Below are positions 24,067-33,665 of a stretch of 44,049 nucleotides of DNA, piece after piece. The DNA is taken from assembly GCA_028873075.1 (NCBI GenBank), contig JAGWND010000003.1, positions 1-44,049 of the forward strand, given 5' to 3'. Under the pieces are notes generated by a model. It ran no database searches. It was not told where the DNA came from and saw nothing but the letters and a program-made list of their open reading frames with translations. This stretch comes from Bacteroidota bacterium. Lineage in GTDB: Bacteria; Bacteroidota; Ignavibacteria; UBA10030; UBA8401. A program made the translations under genes and the position numbers. Position 1 is the first letter of the stretch. Each line of letters starts with the position of its first letter.

Positions 24067-25452
24067 ATGACTTTTGAGCAGAAAAAAACTCCGGACCATC
24101 TCTCACTTGAAGGAATACACGGCACAATCGAAGTGCCGCATCATCAATCCGGTTTCTGGCAGCAATGGAAAGCATTTGTCGGTCCCGCACTTCTCGTCAG
24201 CGTCGGTTATATGGATCCGGGAAACTGGGGAACCGATCTGATGGGAGGCGCTCAGTTCAAATACAGCCTGCTCTGGGTTGTCGGTTTGGCAAGCTTGATG
24301 GCGATTTTCATGCAGGTGATTTCCGCTCGCTTAGGTGTGGTAACAGGAAAAGATCTTGCGCAAGCATGCCGCGATTGGTATCCGCGCTGGACTCGCTGGC
24401 CTAACTGGCTTCTGAGCGAACTGGCAATCGGCGCGTGCGATTTGGCGGAAGTGTTGGGAAGCGCAGTCGCGCTGAATCTGCTGTTTCATATTCCGCTCCT
24501 CTGGGCTGTCATCATTACCGGTTTCGATGTGTTGATGTTGTTGGCTCTGCAGCGTTTCGGCATGCGCACGATTGAAGCGATAGTGCTTGTGCTGATATCA
24601 ACGATCGCCGTTTGTTATTTTATAGAAATTTTTGTTTTGCCGGAAACTCAACCCAGCTTTTTGGAAATGGGAAAAGCGTTGGTAAGTCCGACCTTCCGCC
24701 AAATCGGAATGATCTACATTGCGATCGGCATTATCGGTGCGACCGTAATGCCTCATAATCTGTATCTTCATTCAGCACTCGTGCAGAGCCGCAAATTGCA
24801 GAAGGACGACACCTCAATCAAACAAGGGATTCGTTTCAATACTATTGATTCTGTCGTTGCGCTGACGATCGCCTTTTTTGTGAACGCAGCAATTCTGGTG
24901 CTTGCCGCGTTGGTTTTCTACGGGAAAACGAGCGTTACAACGGCAGGTGGAGAAGTGGTGAAATTTGTTGCCGACAGCGATTGGATCCGCGTTGCGTATC
25001 TCACGCTTGCCCCCTTGCTTGGGACGGCGGCGGCGAGTACATTATTTGCAATAGCGCTGTTGGCAAGCGGTCAAAGCAGCACCATTACCGGAACGCTTGC
25101 CGGTCAGGTTGTGATGGAAGGCTTCATGCATTGGAGATTGAAGCCGTGGGTGCGTCGTCTTATCACACGCACGCTGGCAATTCTTCCGGCAATTTTTATT
25201 ATCGGCATACGCGGCGAGAGCAGTGTAACGGATCTGTTGACGCTAAGCCAATTCGTGCTGGCGCTCCAGCTTCCGTTTGCGATGTTTCCGCTGCTTCACT
25301 TTACAAGCTCGAGAAAACGAATGGGAAAATGGAAGAACGGCTGGCTGTTGATGATGCTCGGGTGGGGAAGCGCGCTGTTGATTACGGCAATGGACGTGTA
25401 CGGTTTGCCTGAGTCGCTTGCGGCAGCATGGCATGTTATCATCGGCGGATAA
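24067..25452 (+). CDS. mntH: NRAMP-family divalent metal (Mn/Fe) importer
   Basis: A 461-residue NRAMP transporter with about 11 membrane helices. The metal-site motifs are intact: DPGNWGTD in helix 1 and MPHNLYLHSA in helix 6. It imports Mn2+ or Fe2+ with protons across the inner membrane. The gene begins 5 bp after the DtxR/MntR-like repressor, a textbook regulator-target operon, which with the Mn-type ligands in the repressor favours manganese. The N-terminal ~35 residues are a soluble, charged extension (EQKKTPDHLSLEGIHGTIEV) common in this branch. Confidence 0.93.
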   Translation: MTFEQKKTPDHLSLEGIHGTIEVPHHQSGFWQQWKAFVGPALLVSVGYMDPGNWGTDLMGGAQFKYSLLWVVGLASLMAIFMQVISARLGVVTGKDLAQACRDWYPRWTRWPNWLLSELAIGACDLAEVLGSAVALNLLFHIPLLWAVIITGFDVLMLLALQRFGMRTIEAIVLVLISTIAVCYFIEIFVLPETQPSFLEMGKALVSPTFRQIGMIYIAIGIIGATVMPHNLYLHSALVQSRKLQKDDTSIKQGIRFNTIDSVVALTIAFFVNAAILVLAALVFYGKTSVTTAGGEVVKFVADSDWIRVAYLTLAPLLGTAAASTLFAIALLASGQSSTITGTLAGQVVMEGFMHWRLKPWVRRLITRTLAILPAIFIIGIRGESSVTDLLTLSQFVLALQLPFAMFPLLHFTSSRKRMGKWKNGWLLMMLGWGSALLITAMDVYGLPESLAAAWHVIIGG

Positions 25453-25504
25453 TATTTTCTTTTACCGCGAAAACATCCCGCTTGAGCGCGATCAACTTCG
25501 GCAC

Positions 25505-25605
25505 AAAGAAATTGAAAATTGAGAGTTGAATATTGAACATTGAGAATTTCTTTCTGCCTAAGTTACATTTTTCAAAATGTTCAATAAACAATGCTCAATA
25601 AGACA
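25505..25605. repeat. AT-rich ttgaa/ttcaa dispersed repeat
   Basis: The gap contains attgaaaattgagagttgaatattgaac, then after ~30 bases tgttcaataaacaatgctcaata, opposed imperfect copies of a TTGAA/ATTGAG vocabulary. It lies in front of the UspA start and accounts for the extra N-terminal residues (MFNKQCSIRHEKRNS) of the ORF-track version. Confidence 0.4.
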
Positions 25606-25621
25606 CGAAAAAAGGAATAGC

Positions 25622-26038
25622 GTGTACAAAACAATCCTTGTAACGTTAGACGGCACGCCGACCGACAGGGCAATCATCGAACATGTGAAGCAGCTCGCAG
25701 CGCTGGCGAAGAGCCGCGTTGTGCTGTTACATGTTGCCGATGGCTGGGCAGCCCGCACATTTGGCTCGGATGCTGTTGGTCCGGAAGTTGCGGAGGACAT
25801 TGCTTATCTTGAAAAAGTGAAGTCGGAATTGACCGCAAATGGCATTCCAGCCGAAGCGGAACTTGCATACGGCGAACCGGCCGCAGAAATTGTGAAGTGG
25901 GTGAAAAAAGGGAATTGCGATCTTGTCGCGATGAGCACGCACGGCCACCGCTTTGTCGCCGATTTGTTTCTCGGTGCAACGGCAACGCGCGTGCGGCACG
26001 GGGTGGATGTTCCAGTGTTGCTTCTTAAAGCGAAGTAA
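25622..26038 (+). CDS. Universal stress protein (UspA family)
   Basis: A 138-residue single-domain Usp: YKTILVTLDGTPTDRAIIEHV at the start (in part), VVLLHVAD, then VAMSTHGHRFVADLFLGATATRV and VDVPVLLL at the end. The G-x-x-G...GS/T ATP loop is only partly matched (THGH...LGAT), so nucleotide binding is uncertain. GTG at 25622 is chosen because the fold begins there and AAGGAA lies just upstream; the ATG at 25577 would translate repeat DNA. It sits between the NRAMP importer and the CDF exporter, suggesting a link to metal stress. Confidence 0.88.
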   Translation: MYKTILVTLDGTPTDRAIIEHVKQLAALAKSRVVLLHVADGWAARTFGSDAVGPEVAEDIAYLEKVKSELTANGIPAEAELAYGEPAAEIVKWVKKGNCDLVAMSTHGHRFVADLFLGATATRVRHGVDVPVLLLKAK

Positions 26039-26042
26039 TATC

Positions 26043-26060
26043 GGAGGTGGAAGAAATTTG
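26043..26060 (+). promoter_or_regulatory. Shine-Dalgarno fixing a TTG start for the CDF gene
   Basis: GGAGGT (26043-26048) lies nine bases before TTG 26058-26060, directly after the UspA stop. No ATG or GTG is present in frame between here and the first membrane helix, so this site decides the start. Confidence 0.6.
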
Positions 26061-26945
26061 TCCCCCGCGCGTCAATCGTTGAATTACAATAGGCTCTTTG
26101 GCTATGGAGTTGTCTTCAATGTTTCGTACATCATTGTCGAGATTGTGTACGGCCTTCGCATTGATTCCATGGCGCTTCTTGCCGACGCCGGACATAACTT
26201 TGGCGACGTGTTGAGCTTAATGCTGGCATGGGGCGCGACTTCTCTGGCAAAAACAGCAGCGACAAAAAACCGGACGTACGGATTAAGAAAATCTACAATT
26301 TTAGCTTCCTTGTTTAATGCGATTATTCTCTTGATTGTTGTTGGTGCAATTGCAATTGAATCATTAAGAAAAATTTTTGAACCGCAGTCCGTGGGTGGAA
26401 TGACGATGACGATTATCGCAGGCGTGGGAGTGGTTGTCAATACGCTGACGGCGTTGTTGTTTGTGAAGGGAAGGAAATCCGATTTGAATATGAAAGCGGC
26501 GTTTCTTCACATGGCGGCAGATGCGGGAATTTCATTAGGCATTGTTGTAGCAGGATTGTTTATCATCATGACAGGTTACGTTCTTCTCGATCCGATTGTC
26601 GGTCTTGCGATTATCATTGTCATCACCGCGGGGACGTGGAACCTGCTCAAAGATTCAGTTCACCTTTCTATGGATGCCGTTCCGAGAGATATTGATGTAG
26701 AGAACGTCAAAAAATTTCTCACGTTGCTCGATGGTGTAGAAGAAGTTCACGATCTTCATGTTTGGGCGATGAGCACGACTGAAACTGCTCTCACCGCTCA
26801 TCTTGTTATGCCGCGCGAACACCACGACGATAAATTTTTGGGTAACGTGTGCGGTCAATTGTACGAAAAGTTCGGCATCGAACATTCCACAATCCAAGTC
26901 GAAAGGAACGCGCAAAGCGCAAGCTGCGCAAAGGATAAGGTGTAG
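26058..26945 (+). CDS. Cation diffusion facilitator (CzcD/ZitB-like metal exporter)
   Basis: About 295 residues with six membrane helices and a C-terminal ~90-residue cytoplasmic domain (VPRDIDVENVKKFLTLLDGVEEVHDLHVWAMST, in part). The transport site is HNFGD in helix 2 and HMAAD in helix 5, the Hx3D pattern of zinc-type CDFs. It should export Zn2+ or related cations with protons. The ORF track starts inside uspA at 25953; the better start is TTG 26058 with a strong GGAGGT. It is probably in one transcript with uspA. The stop lies four bases from the stop of the convergent Wzi-like gene. Confidence 0.9.
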   Translation: MSPARQSLNYNRLFGYGVVFNVSYIIVEIVYGLRIDSMALLADAGHNFGDVLSLMLAWGATSLAKTAATKNRTYGLRKSTILASLFNAIILLIVVGAIAIESLRKIFEPQSVGGMTMTIIAGVGVVVNTLTALLFVKGRKSDLNMKAAFLHMAADAGISLGIVVAGLFIIMTGYVLLDPIVGLAIIIVITAGTWNLLKDSVHLSMDAVPRDIDVENVKKFLTLLDGVEEVHDLHVWAMSTTETALTAHLVMPREHHDDKFLGNVCGQLYEKFGIEHSTIQVERNAQSASCAKDKV

Positions 26946-26958
26946 TGTATCAATACAC
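26945..26958. repeat. Palindrome GTGTAT-ca-ATACAC across two convergent stops
   Basis: A perfect 6-bp stem with a 2-nt centre spans the end of the CDF gene and the end of the Wzi-like gene. It might contribute to bidirectional termination, but there is no T-run on either side. Confidence 0.3.
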
Positions 26959-28623
26959 GTTGTAACGAATACTGAATACCACATCGTACTTTCCTGCATA
27001 CGCTGGTTCAGCAAGATAATCAAATGGATTGTTGATGAAATCGGGCGTTGTGGGTTTTATGTCTGTTGAAAAACGTGTTCGCAGCACATGAAAATCTACA
27101 AATAAATCACGCAGCGGCTGATAACTCCCGACAATTCCAAACGATTGCTGTTTAGTGACCGGTCCGTAAAATAACGGAGGTTCGTTTCTTGAATATTGAT
27201 ATTTCGTTGAATCTTTCCCTCCTTTGCGAAGCGATTCAAATTGCAGACCGACTTCAAGATTGTACATCGGACGATAGGAAATCGCAGCGGAAAATAAATC
27301 CGCATTTTGACCGATCCAATTTCCTAAATTCACGCCATGATTTTGATATGTGTCTTCAGGAAAATTATGATTATAGACCCACGGATTAATGCGGGTGTAT
27401 TCGACGTTTATTCTCGTATCGTGATATACTACATCGTAGGCATTTCCGCCGAACGTAAAGCCGACCTGATTATGGTTTTCGGTCGGGCTGAATATCTTTT
27501 CGGGTCGTAATTCATCAACATACCATGCGAGATACCAACTGTAATTCTTGATGACAGAAACTTTAAAGCTGCCAAAAAATGCCGAGTTGTCGTCATCATC
27601 CATATAATGCTCTGCGGCTTTGAAAAACATCACGGGAATGAGATACAGCAATTCAGGATTTCTGTTCCCGTAAATTTCCGATTCGCCGAGCGCAATGTTC
27701 ACGCCGTTCCAGGGCGTGAACTCGAGCATTTGCGCCGCAATGTATTTGGGCACATAAATGCTCCTTATACTTTTTGTTCCTAGAGCAGAAGCATTGTACG
27801 AGCGCGACGAGTCTAATATTCCTGAAAAAAGCCAGCCGTGAATATAGGTGAACTCTATATCTTTGCTCAGCCTGGCACGTAATTTAATTTGTGGGAATGC
27901 CGGTGCTTTGGTGGAAAGAATAAGATTGCCGTTTTCACCTGCACCCCAGACGTCGTTCATTTGTTCGAGAGAGAGCGTAACGAATCCCAAATCAATATTC
28001 AATTGCGCGTTGAAGGTATCGTAATCGTACGACGTTGCGGATGTTGAGTTTGAAATTACCGCCGCTTGTAGAGGAGAAAGAGGGCGCAACACCGCCTGAT
28101 TTTGCCCCAGAGAAGCGACATATGAACCGCCGTCGTGGTTATCGTGATAGTAAAAATATACGCCAAGAGATTTTCCGAAATATCCGTACGAAAAGAATCC
28201 ATTCTGCCAATTGTGAAGAACGTTTCCGTCCGCCATGTGATCGTTTGATGCGCCGCCGATAAGATCAACAACAAAATTTGATGGCTCGCTTTGGTAATGG
28301 TACAGATGCCAGCGCTCTTCGGGTAGCTTATCGTATTTCAGGTTTTTCAATTCTTCAAAAAATTCTTCTTTATAAAACCTCAATTCGTCACGCTCAATAC
28401 TAGTCATTTGTGCATCAGTGCTGTCGAGCGTTATAAGAAATTTTGCAATCGCTTCGCGGCTCAGTGGTTTCACGGCGTCGCGGTAGTCGGTGATGAATTG
28501 TTTTGCCGCCATTTTGTCAAGAAAATTATAGACAGGATGGGTTGCGGGTAAATAAACGGATTGAGCGGTGAGCGATGAAAAGACGAACAAACACGCTGTG
28601 GAGAAAAATACGATTTTGTTCAT
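26950..28623 (-). CDS. Wzi-family outer-membrane barrel (capsule assembly-like)
   Basis: About 557 residues. A signal peptide (MNKIVFFSTACLFVFSSLTAQ, in part) is followed by a short helical domain (residues ~25-110: HPVYNFLDKMAAKQFI...) and a long run of amphipathic beta strands ending RYNVY, with an aromatic last residue as in barrels. This arrangement matches 'capsule assembly Wzi family' proteins common in this phylum, which in E. coli retain capsule at the surface. The helical segment near the start (LDRL-like, 'YRDAVKPLSREAIAKFL') is characteristic. The start is moved from 28674 to the Met at 28623 that opens the signal peptide. It is downstream of tatA on the same strand. Confidence 0.78.
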   Translation of the reverse strand: MNKIVFFSTACLFVFSSLTAQSVYLPATHPVYNFLDKMAAKQFITDYRDAVKPLSREAIAKFLITLDSTDAQMTSIERDELRFYKEEFFEELKNLKYDKLPEERWHLYHYQSEPSNFVVDLIGGASNDHMADGNVLHNWQNGFFSYGYFGKSLGVYFYYHDNHDGGSYVASLGQNQAVLRPLSPLQAAVISNSTSATSYDYDTFNAQLNIDLGFVTLSLEQMNDVWGAGENGNLILSTKAPAFPQIKLRARLSKDIEFTYIHGWLFSGILDSSRSYNASALGTKSIRSIYVPKYIAAQMLEFTPWNGVNIALGESEIYGNRNPELLYLIPVMFFKAAEHYMDDDDNSAFFGSFKVSVIKNYSWYLAWYVDELRPEKIFSPTENHNQVGFTFGGNAYDVVYHDTRINVEYTRINPWVYNHNFPEDTYQNHGVNLGNWIGQNADLFSAAISYRPMYNLEVGLQFESLRKGGKDSTKYQYSRNEPPLFYGPVTKQQSFGIVGSYQPLRDLFVDFHVLRTRFSTDIKPTTPDFINNPFDYLAEPAYAGKYDVVFSIRYNVY

Positions 28624-28677
28624 CAAGGGTTTCCTTTTTTGAAGATGTGAATATGTACACAACAAAGCATACATACG

Positions 28678-28875
28678 TTACTTTTTCTCAGATTTATTGT
28701 CAAGTTGTTTTGCTTCTTTTTCGACTTCTTCTTGGATGTCCCGCGCTGCTTTACGAAATTCCCGAATTCCCTGCCCAAGCCCTTTTGCTATCTCAGGAAT
28801 TTTCTTCGCGCCGAAGAAGATAATGATGACAAATAATATCAGCAGAAGTTCCGGGAGACCGATATTTTCAAACAT
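28678..28875 (-). CDS. tatA: Sec-independent translocase subunit TatA/E
   Basis: A 65-residue protein with the TatA layout: one N-terminal helix (LPELLLILFVIIIFFGAKK), the FG hinge, an amphipathic helix (IPEIAKGLGQGIREFRKA) and a charged tail. TatA oligomers form the pore for folded proteins exported by TatC-bound signal peptides. No tatC or tatB is in this window. It lies 42 bp behind the efflux outer-membrane gene and 54 bp before the Wzi-like gene, so it may ride on the RND transcript, though a functional link is not evident. Confidence 0.93.
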   Translation of the reverse strand: MFENIGLPELLLILFVIIIFFGAKKIPEIAKGLGQGIREFRKAARDIQEEVEKEAKQLDNKSEKK

Positions 28876-28917
28876 GACAGTTTTCCTTTCTCGTATTTGT
28901 GAAATGCGTTCGTTAAT

Positions 28918-30414
28918 TCAATTTTTTGGGACATCTTCTCTGTTCCACCAGCCGCCGCCAAGCGCAAAGAATAACGCCGCTGTGTCGGCATACCGGTTCG
29001 CTCGCGCCTGCACAAGGCTGATCACCGCGTCTTGATATGTTTGTTCAGCGTTCAACAATGCGAGATAGTTTGTGTATCCCGCTTGCCATTGTTTCCTTGC
29101 TAAGTCGAGGGTCATTTCGGCAGCATTGTTAGCGTCAGCCGACGCCTTCAGCGTCGCGGCATCTTGCTCGAGAGCTTGAAGTACATCGGCAACATTTCGG
29201 AACGCATTGAGAACAGTGCTGCGGTATTGTTCTGCAGCTTGTGTGTATGCCGCTTTCGCCGCACGCTCTTGGTGCAGTAACTTTCCTCCTTCAAAAATCG
29301 GTTGCGTTGCGTTCGCAGCCATGTCCCAGATCCCCGTGCCACCTTTAAATAGAGTGGCAGGATTGAGCGCCATGCTTCCGATATCAGCAGTCAGAGTAAT
29401 AAGCGGCAGCCGGTTGGCTTCAGCAATTCCGATTTGTGCGCTTGCCGCGTGTAAATTTTCTTCCGCTTGCAAAATGTCGGGACGCCGTTCCACTAACTTT
29501 GAGGGAATGCTCTCAGGAAGTTCTTGCGGAAGCTGTAAGCTTGAAAGTGAAAACGTTTCAGACAAATCCTGGTTCGGAAAATTTCCGGACAGCATTGCGA
29601 GAAGATTGCGCTGCTGAGCGAGCTGTTTTTCCAGCGGTGGAAGCGTGGCGGTAATCTGAGCGAGCTGGGATTCCTGCTCGGCAACTTCGAGCCGGCCGAC
29701 ATACCCTTTCTCGAATTGCTTGTGCAGGATTTCAACCATGTCGCTATTGATGGTGATGAGTTGCCGCGTCGCATCAATCTGCGCGCGCAGCGATGCTTCC
29801 TGAATCGCCGCCGCAGCGACATTTGCGCTTACTGTAATGTGTGCTGCGATAAGAGCGAATCGGATTTGTTCTGCCTGCGCTTTGAATAGTTCAGCGGTTC
29901 GACGATATAGACCAAATACATCCGGTACGTACGAGACGCTCACTTGCGGTGTGAAAAGACTGAAATACACATCGCCTGAATTAGGCGTGGGTGAAATTTC
30001 TGACGCTGTTTTCGATCTGCTTGCTGAAAAATTTCCTGCCGCACTTGGATACAATGCACTGCGTTGCGCGAGAAAATTTTCCTGCGCAGCGGTTAAAGCG
30101 GCTTGAGCAGCTTTAAGATCGGGATTGTTTTTCAGCGAAAGCTCTATTAAAGCATTAAGCGGTTTCGATTGGAACAGTGCCCACCATTCTCCGGAAATAT
30201 CACTGTCTTCTATAAAACGTTGAGCACTCCCGCCGGAGAGATTCGCTGTGGAGTCGGTGGTCGAAAGAGGTTTTGTTGTATAGCCAGCAGTGCTGTCCGG
30301 AGGCGAAGGTTTTACAAAATCGGGACCGACAGTGCAGCCGGCGGTAAACAGCAAGAGTGTTGTAATAACCGAAACCCAATCTGATTTTTTCTGAGATAAA
30401 ATCATACAAATCAT
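28918..30414 (-). CDS. RND efflux outer-membrane lipoprotein (NodT/OprM-like)
   Basis: A 498-residue TolC-family channel. The lipoprotein signal ends TAGC (Cys27) and is followed by TVGPDFVKP, the hallmark of NodT-type factors. Two repeats of long coiled helices with short beta segments follow (e.g. LKAAQAALTAAQENFLAQRS; VERRPDILQAEENLHAASAQIGIAEANRLP, in part). It forms the outer-membrane duct of the pump. It starts 3 bp after the stop of the RND transporter, so the three pump genes are one operon in the order adaptor, transporter, duct. Confidence 0.92.
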   Translation of the reverse strand: MICMILSQKKSDWVSVITTLLLFTAGCTVGPDFVKPSPPDSTAGYTTKPLSTTDSTANLSGGSAQRFIEDSDISGEWWALFQSKPLNALIELSLKNNPDLKAAQAALTAAQENFLAQRSALYPSAAGNFSASRSKTASEISPTPNSGDVYFSLFTPQVSVSYVPDVFGLYRRTAELFKAQAEQIRFALIAAHITVSANVAAAAIQEASLRAQIDATRQLITINSDMVEILHKQFEKGYVGRLEVAEQESQLAQITATLPPLEKQLAQQRNLLAMLSGNFPNQDLSETFSLSSLQLPQELPESIPSKLVERRPDILQAEENLHAASAQIGIAEANRLPLITLTADIGSMALNPATLFKGGTGIWDMAANATQPIFEGGKLLHQERAAKAAYTQAAEQYRSTVLNAFRNVADVLQALEQDAATLKASADANNAAEMTLDLARKQWQAGYTNYLALLNAEQTYQDAVISLVQARANRYADTAALFFALGGGWWNREDVPKN

Positions 30415-30417
30415 TCC

Positions 30418-33400
30418 TTATACACTTTGTTTTATTTCCGCTTTAGTTACTTGATTTTTCTTGCGATCCAGAACAATCATTTTCAATGCGGGCACGACGA
30501 TGAGCAGCATAAGCGGACCAACTAACATACCGCCAACGATGACCGTTGCCAGAGGACGCTGCACTTGACTTCCAATTCCTGTGGAAATTGCCGAAGGCAG
30601 CAAACCAAGGCAAGCAGAGAGGCTTATCATAAGTATCGAGCGCATGCGAGTAGACGCGGCGTAAAACATCGCATTCATCGGTGCATCGCCGCGGAGCCGT
30701 GCGTGGTTGAAATACGTCATCAGTAGAATTCCATTCATAACGGAAACGCCGAAGAGCGAAATAAAGCCGATCGCCGCGGAAATACTGAAATTAAGTCCAG
30801 CAATATAAAGCGCTAATACGCCGCCGGCAATCGCAAACGGAATTCCTGAAAGAACCAACAAACACTCGCGCAATGAATTGAACATCGCGTAGAGAATGCC
30901 GAGAATAATGACAAGCGTAATCGGTACGATAATCGCCAGACGTTTTTGTGCAGCCTGAAGCTGTCCGAATTCTCCAGCCCACACAAGACGATAGCCGCTC
31001 GGGAGCTTCACGTTTTTTGCAATGCGCTCCTGCGCTTCTGCAACAGTGCTTCCAAGATCGCGTCCGCGCACGCTGAACTTTATCGGAATGAAACGCTCGG
31101 TGCTTTCATGATAGATCCATGAGGCTCCGTTATCAAAAGTGATCGTTGCCAATTCGCTCAACGGTATGTAGGCGCTTGCACCGCTTCGTGTTTGGTAGGC
31201 AACTTTGATGTTCGATATTTTCTCAACGTTGTCCCGGTATTCCTGCGGATAGCGGACAGCGACGTCAAACTGGCGGTCGTTCTCGAAAATTGTTGTTGCC
31301 GTCACTCCGCCCACTGCTGCCTGGATGATGGAATTCACGTCTCCGACGTTCAATCCGTAGCGTGCAGCTTTTGCTCTGTCCACCTTGATGTTAAGATTCG
31401 GCTGACCAAGGATCGGAAAAATCCCGAGATCGGCAACTCCCGGCACCTGTGCCATCTCATTGCGAACTTGTTCAGCCAATACTGTCAGCGTTTTTAGATT
31501 TGGTCCGATAATCTTGACAGAATTCGCGCCTTTGACGCCGGAAATCCCTTCCTGAATGTTGTCCTGAATGTATTGCGAAAAAGTAAAATTGACTCCCGGC
31601 AATTCCCGTTGGAAGTCTGCGTTAATTTGCTCAGTCAATTTTTCTTTTGTCATGCCTTTAGGCCACTGACTCAGCGGTTTGAGCGGCGCGAACAATTCAA
31701 CATTTGAAAACGGCGAAGCATCGCTGCCGTCATCGGGTCGTCCGTGCTGAGATGATACGGTGATGACTTCGGGGTATTTCATGAGTATCAGCCGCATTTT
31801 TCTTGCTGCTGCTTCACCATCCTGAAGTGAAAGCGTCATCGGCATGGACGCACGAATCCAAAAATTACCTTCTTCAAGGGCAGGAAGAAATTCACTTCCG
31901 AGGCGAGCTGCTAAAAATCCTGCGAGAGCGATGAAGAGAATTCCGGCGATGAGCATCGCTCTTCGTTTTGCAAGCGCAAACCGCAGTACCGGATTATAGA
32001 GACGGTGCAAAAACCGGACAACGATTGTCTCTGTTTCTTTCACATTCTCTGGAAGAAGAAAGGAAGAAAGAACGGGTGTAGCGGTGAATGTTGCAATCAA
32101 CGCGCCGGCAAGCGCGTACGCATACGTTCGCGCCATCGGTCCGAAGATGGCTCCTTCGACTCCTTGCATCGTGAAGAGCGGAACAAAGGCGGCAACGGTG
32201 ATGAGTGCCGAGAAGAGAACAGGATTGCCGACTTGTATAGCGCTGATCAGGATTTCTTTTAACCGCGTTGTCCAAGTTTGGTGCACTGAAGAGTGCAGCG
32301 CGTTTGTCGGATCGGGTCCCCAAAATCCGTCGGCGAGTTGACGAAGCAAACTTTCCCGTTCCTCCGGCGTTTTCTGAAAATTTCTGAAAATATTTTCGAT
32401 GAGAATAACCGATGCGTCCACAATAATACCGAGGTCAACAGCGCCTACCGAAAGGAGATTGGCGCTTTCGCCTCGTATCACAAGAATGATAACGGCGAAA
32501 AAAAGTGCAAACGGAATAGTCAAGCCGACAATAATTGCGCTTCGGAGATCGCCGAGAAAAATCCATTGAATGAAAAAAATCAGCAGCGTTCCGAAAATCA
32601 GGTTATGCAGAACAGTGCTTGTCGTAACCGATATTAACCAGCCACGATCATAAAACGGAACGAGCTTTACTCCGGGCGGCAGGCTGCCATCATGGTTCAT
32701 TTTGTTAATTTCGGCTTCAACCTTCGGCAGCAAGTCATGTGCACGCTCATCGCGGCTCATCACCACAATTCCCGCGACTCCGTCGTCTTCCTTATCGTGT
32801 CCCCAAATGCCGAGTCTCGGTACATATCCTACAGATACTGCAGCAACATCCTTTACCAGAATCGGAACTCCGTTCGATTGAGTGAGAACAACATTTTCAA
32901 TGTCATCGGTGTGGTAGCCCTGAGTCAAATCATCGTTTCCTCCGTCGTCCATTAATCCGACGCCGCGAATGTTGATGGACTGCTGACCGATTCGAATTTC
33001 CCGTCCACCGACGTTGATGTTCGCGTTATTCAACGCCGTGAGCACTTGAGGCACAGAAAGATTGTAGGCTTGAAGCTTGTGCGGATCAACATCAACCTCG
33101 AATTGTTTTGTCGGACCGCCCCACGAGTTGACTTGAACAATACCGGGAATAGTCAACAGGCGCCGCTTCACGATCCATTCCTGCACCGTCCGAAGATTTT
33201 CCAATCCAAAATGTTTCGGACCGATAACTTCGTAGCGAAGAATTTCTCCGGTTGTGCTGTTCTGTTGGATTGTTGGAACCAAACCTCCCGGCAGATTAAT
33301 ATTTTGCTGTATTGCGACTGCTGTTTGACTGTAAGCAAAATGAAAATCTACGCCGTACTTGAAAACAACCCGAACAAACGACAAACCGTAGAACGATGTT

Positions 33401-33651
33401 GAGCGAATGACATCAATTCCGGGAACAGTGTACAGCCCGATTTCAATCGGTCGCGTGTAGTAACGCTCCATTTCTTCAGCGGAAAGCCCCGGCGCTTGAG
33501 CGGTGACTTCAAGAATAACCGGCGTCGGATTAGGATATGCCTCGATGTTGAGCTGCTGGTATGCGGCGAATCCGGCGCCGAGGAACAGCAGCAAACAGAC
33601 GAGAACGATGGCGCGATGACTTAAACAAAACGCGATGATGGAATTCAGCAT
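30418..33651 (-). CDS. Heavy-metal efflux RND transporter (CusA/CzcA family)
   Basis: A 1077-residue inner-membrane pump with 12 helices and two large periplasmic loops. Helix 4 carries GAVDLGIIVDASVILIEN, with the two Asp and the Glu that mark the HME-RND (CzcA) class. The N-terminus (MLNSIIAFCLSHRAIV) and QLNIEAYPNPTPVILEV are typical. It pumps metal cations from periplasm or cytoplasm through the duct using the proton gradient. Whether it is Cu/Ag- or Zn/Co/Cd-type cannot be decided by eye. It starts 14 bp after the adaptor stop. Confidence 0.94.
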   Translation of the reverse strand: MLNSIIAFCLSHRAIVLVCLLLFLGAGFAAYQQLNIEAYPNPTPVILEVTAQAPGLSAEEMERYYTRPIEIGLYTVPGIDVIRSTSFYGLSFVRVVFKYGVDFHFAYSQTAVAIQQNINLPGGLVPTIQQNSTTGEILRYEVIGPKHFGLENLRTVQEWIVKRRLLTIPGIVQVNSWGGPTKQFEVDVDPHKLQAYNLSVPQVLTALNNANINVGGREIRIGQQSINIRGVGLMDDGGNDDLTQGYHTDDIENVVLTQSNGVPILVKDVAAVSVGYVPRLGIWGHDKEDDGVAGIVVMSRDERAHDLLPKVEAEINKMNHDGSLPPGVKLVPFYDRGWLISVTTSTVLHNLIFGTLLIFFIQWIFLGDLRSAIIVGLTIPFALFFAVIILVIRGESANLLSVGAVDLGIIVDASVILIENIFRNFQKTPEERESLLRQLADGFWGPDPTNALHSSVHQTWTTRLKEILISAIQVGNPVLFSALITVAAFVPLFTMQGVEGAIFGPMARTYAYALAGALIATFTATPVLSSFLLPENVKETETIVVRFLHRLYNPVLRFALAKRRAMLIAGILFIALAGFLAARLGSEFLPALEEGNFWIRASMPMTLSLQDGEAAARKMRLILMKYPEVITVSSQHGRPDDGSDASPFSNVELFAPLKPLSQWPKGMTKEKLTEQINADFQRELPGVNFTFSQYIQDNIQEGISGVKGANSVKIIGPNLKTLTVLAEQVRNEMAQVPGVADLGIFPILGQPNLNIKVDRAKAARYGLNVGDVNSIIQAAVGGVTATTIFENDRQFDVAVRYPQEYRDNVEKISNIKVAYQTRSGASAYIPLSELATITFDNGASWIYHESTERFIPIKFSVRGRDLGSTVAEAQERIAKNVKLPSGYRLVWAGEFGQLQAAQKRLAIIVPITLVIILGILYAMFNSLRECLLVLSGIPFAIAGGVLALYIAGLNFSISAAIGFISLFGVSVMNGILLMTYFNHARLRGDAPMNAMFYAASTRMRSILMISLSACLGLLPSAISTGIGSQVQRPLATVIVGGMLVGPLMLLIVVPALKMIVLDRKKNQVTKAEIKQSV

Positions 33652-33665
33652 AATAATTCTCCTCC

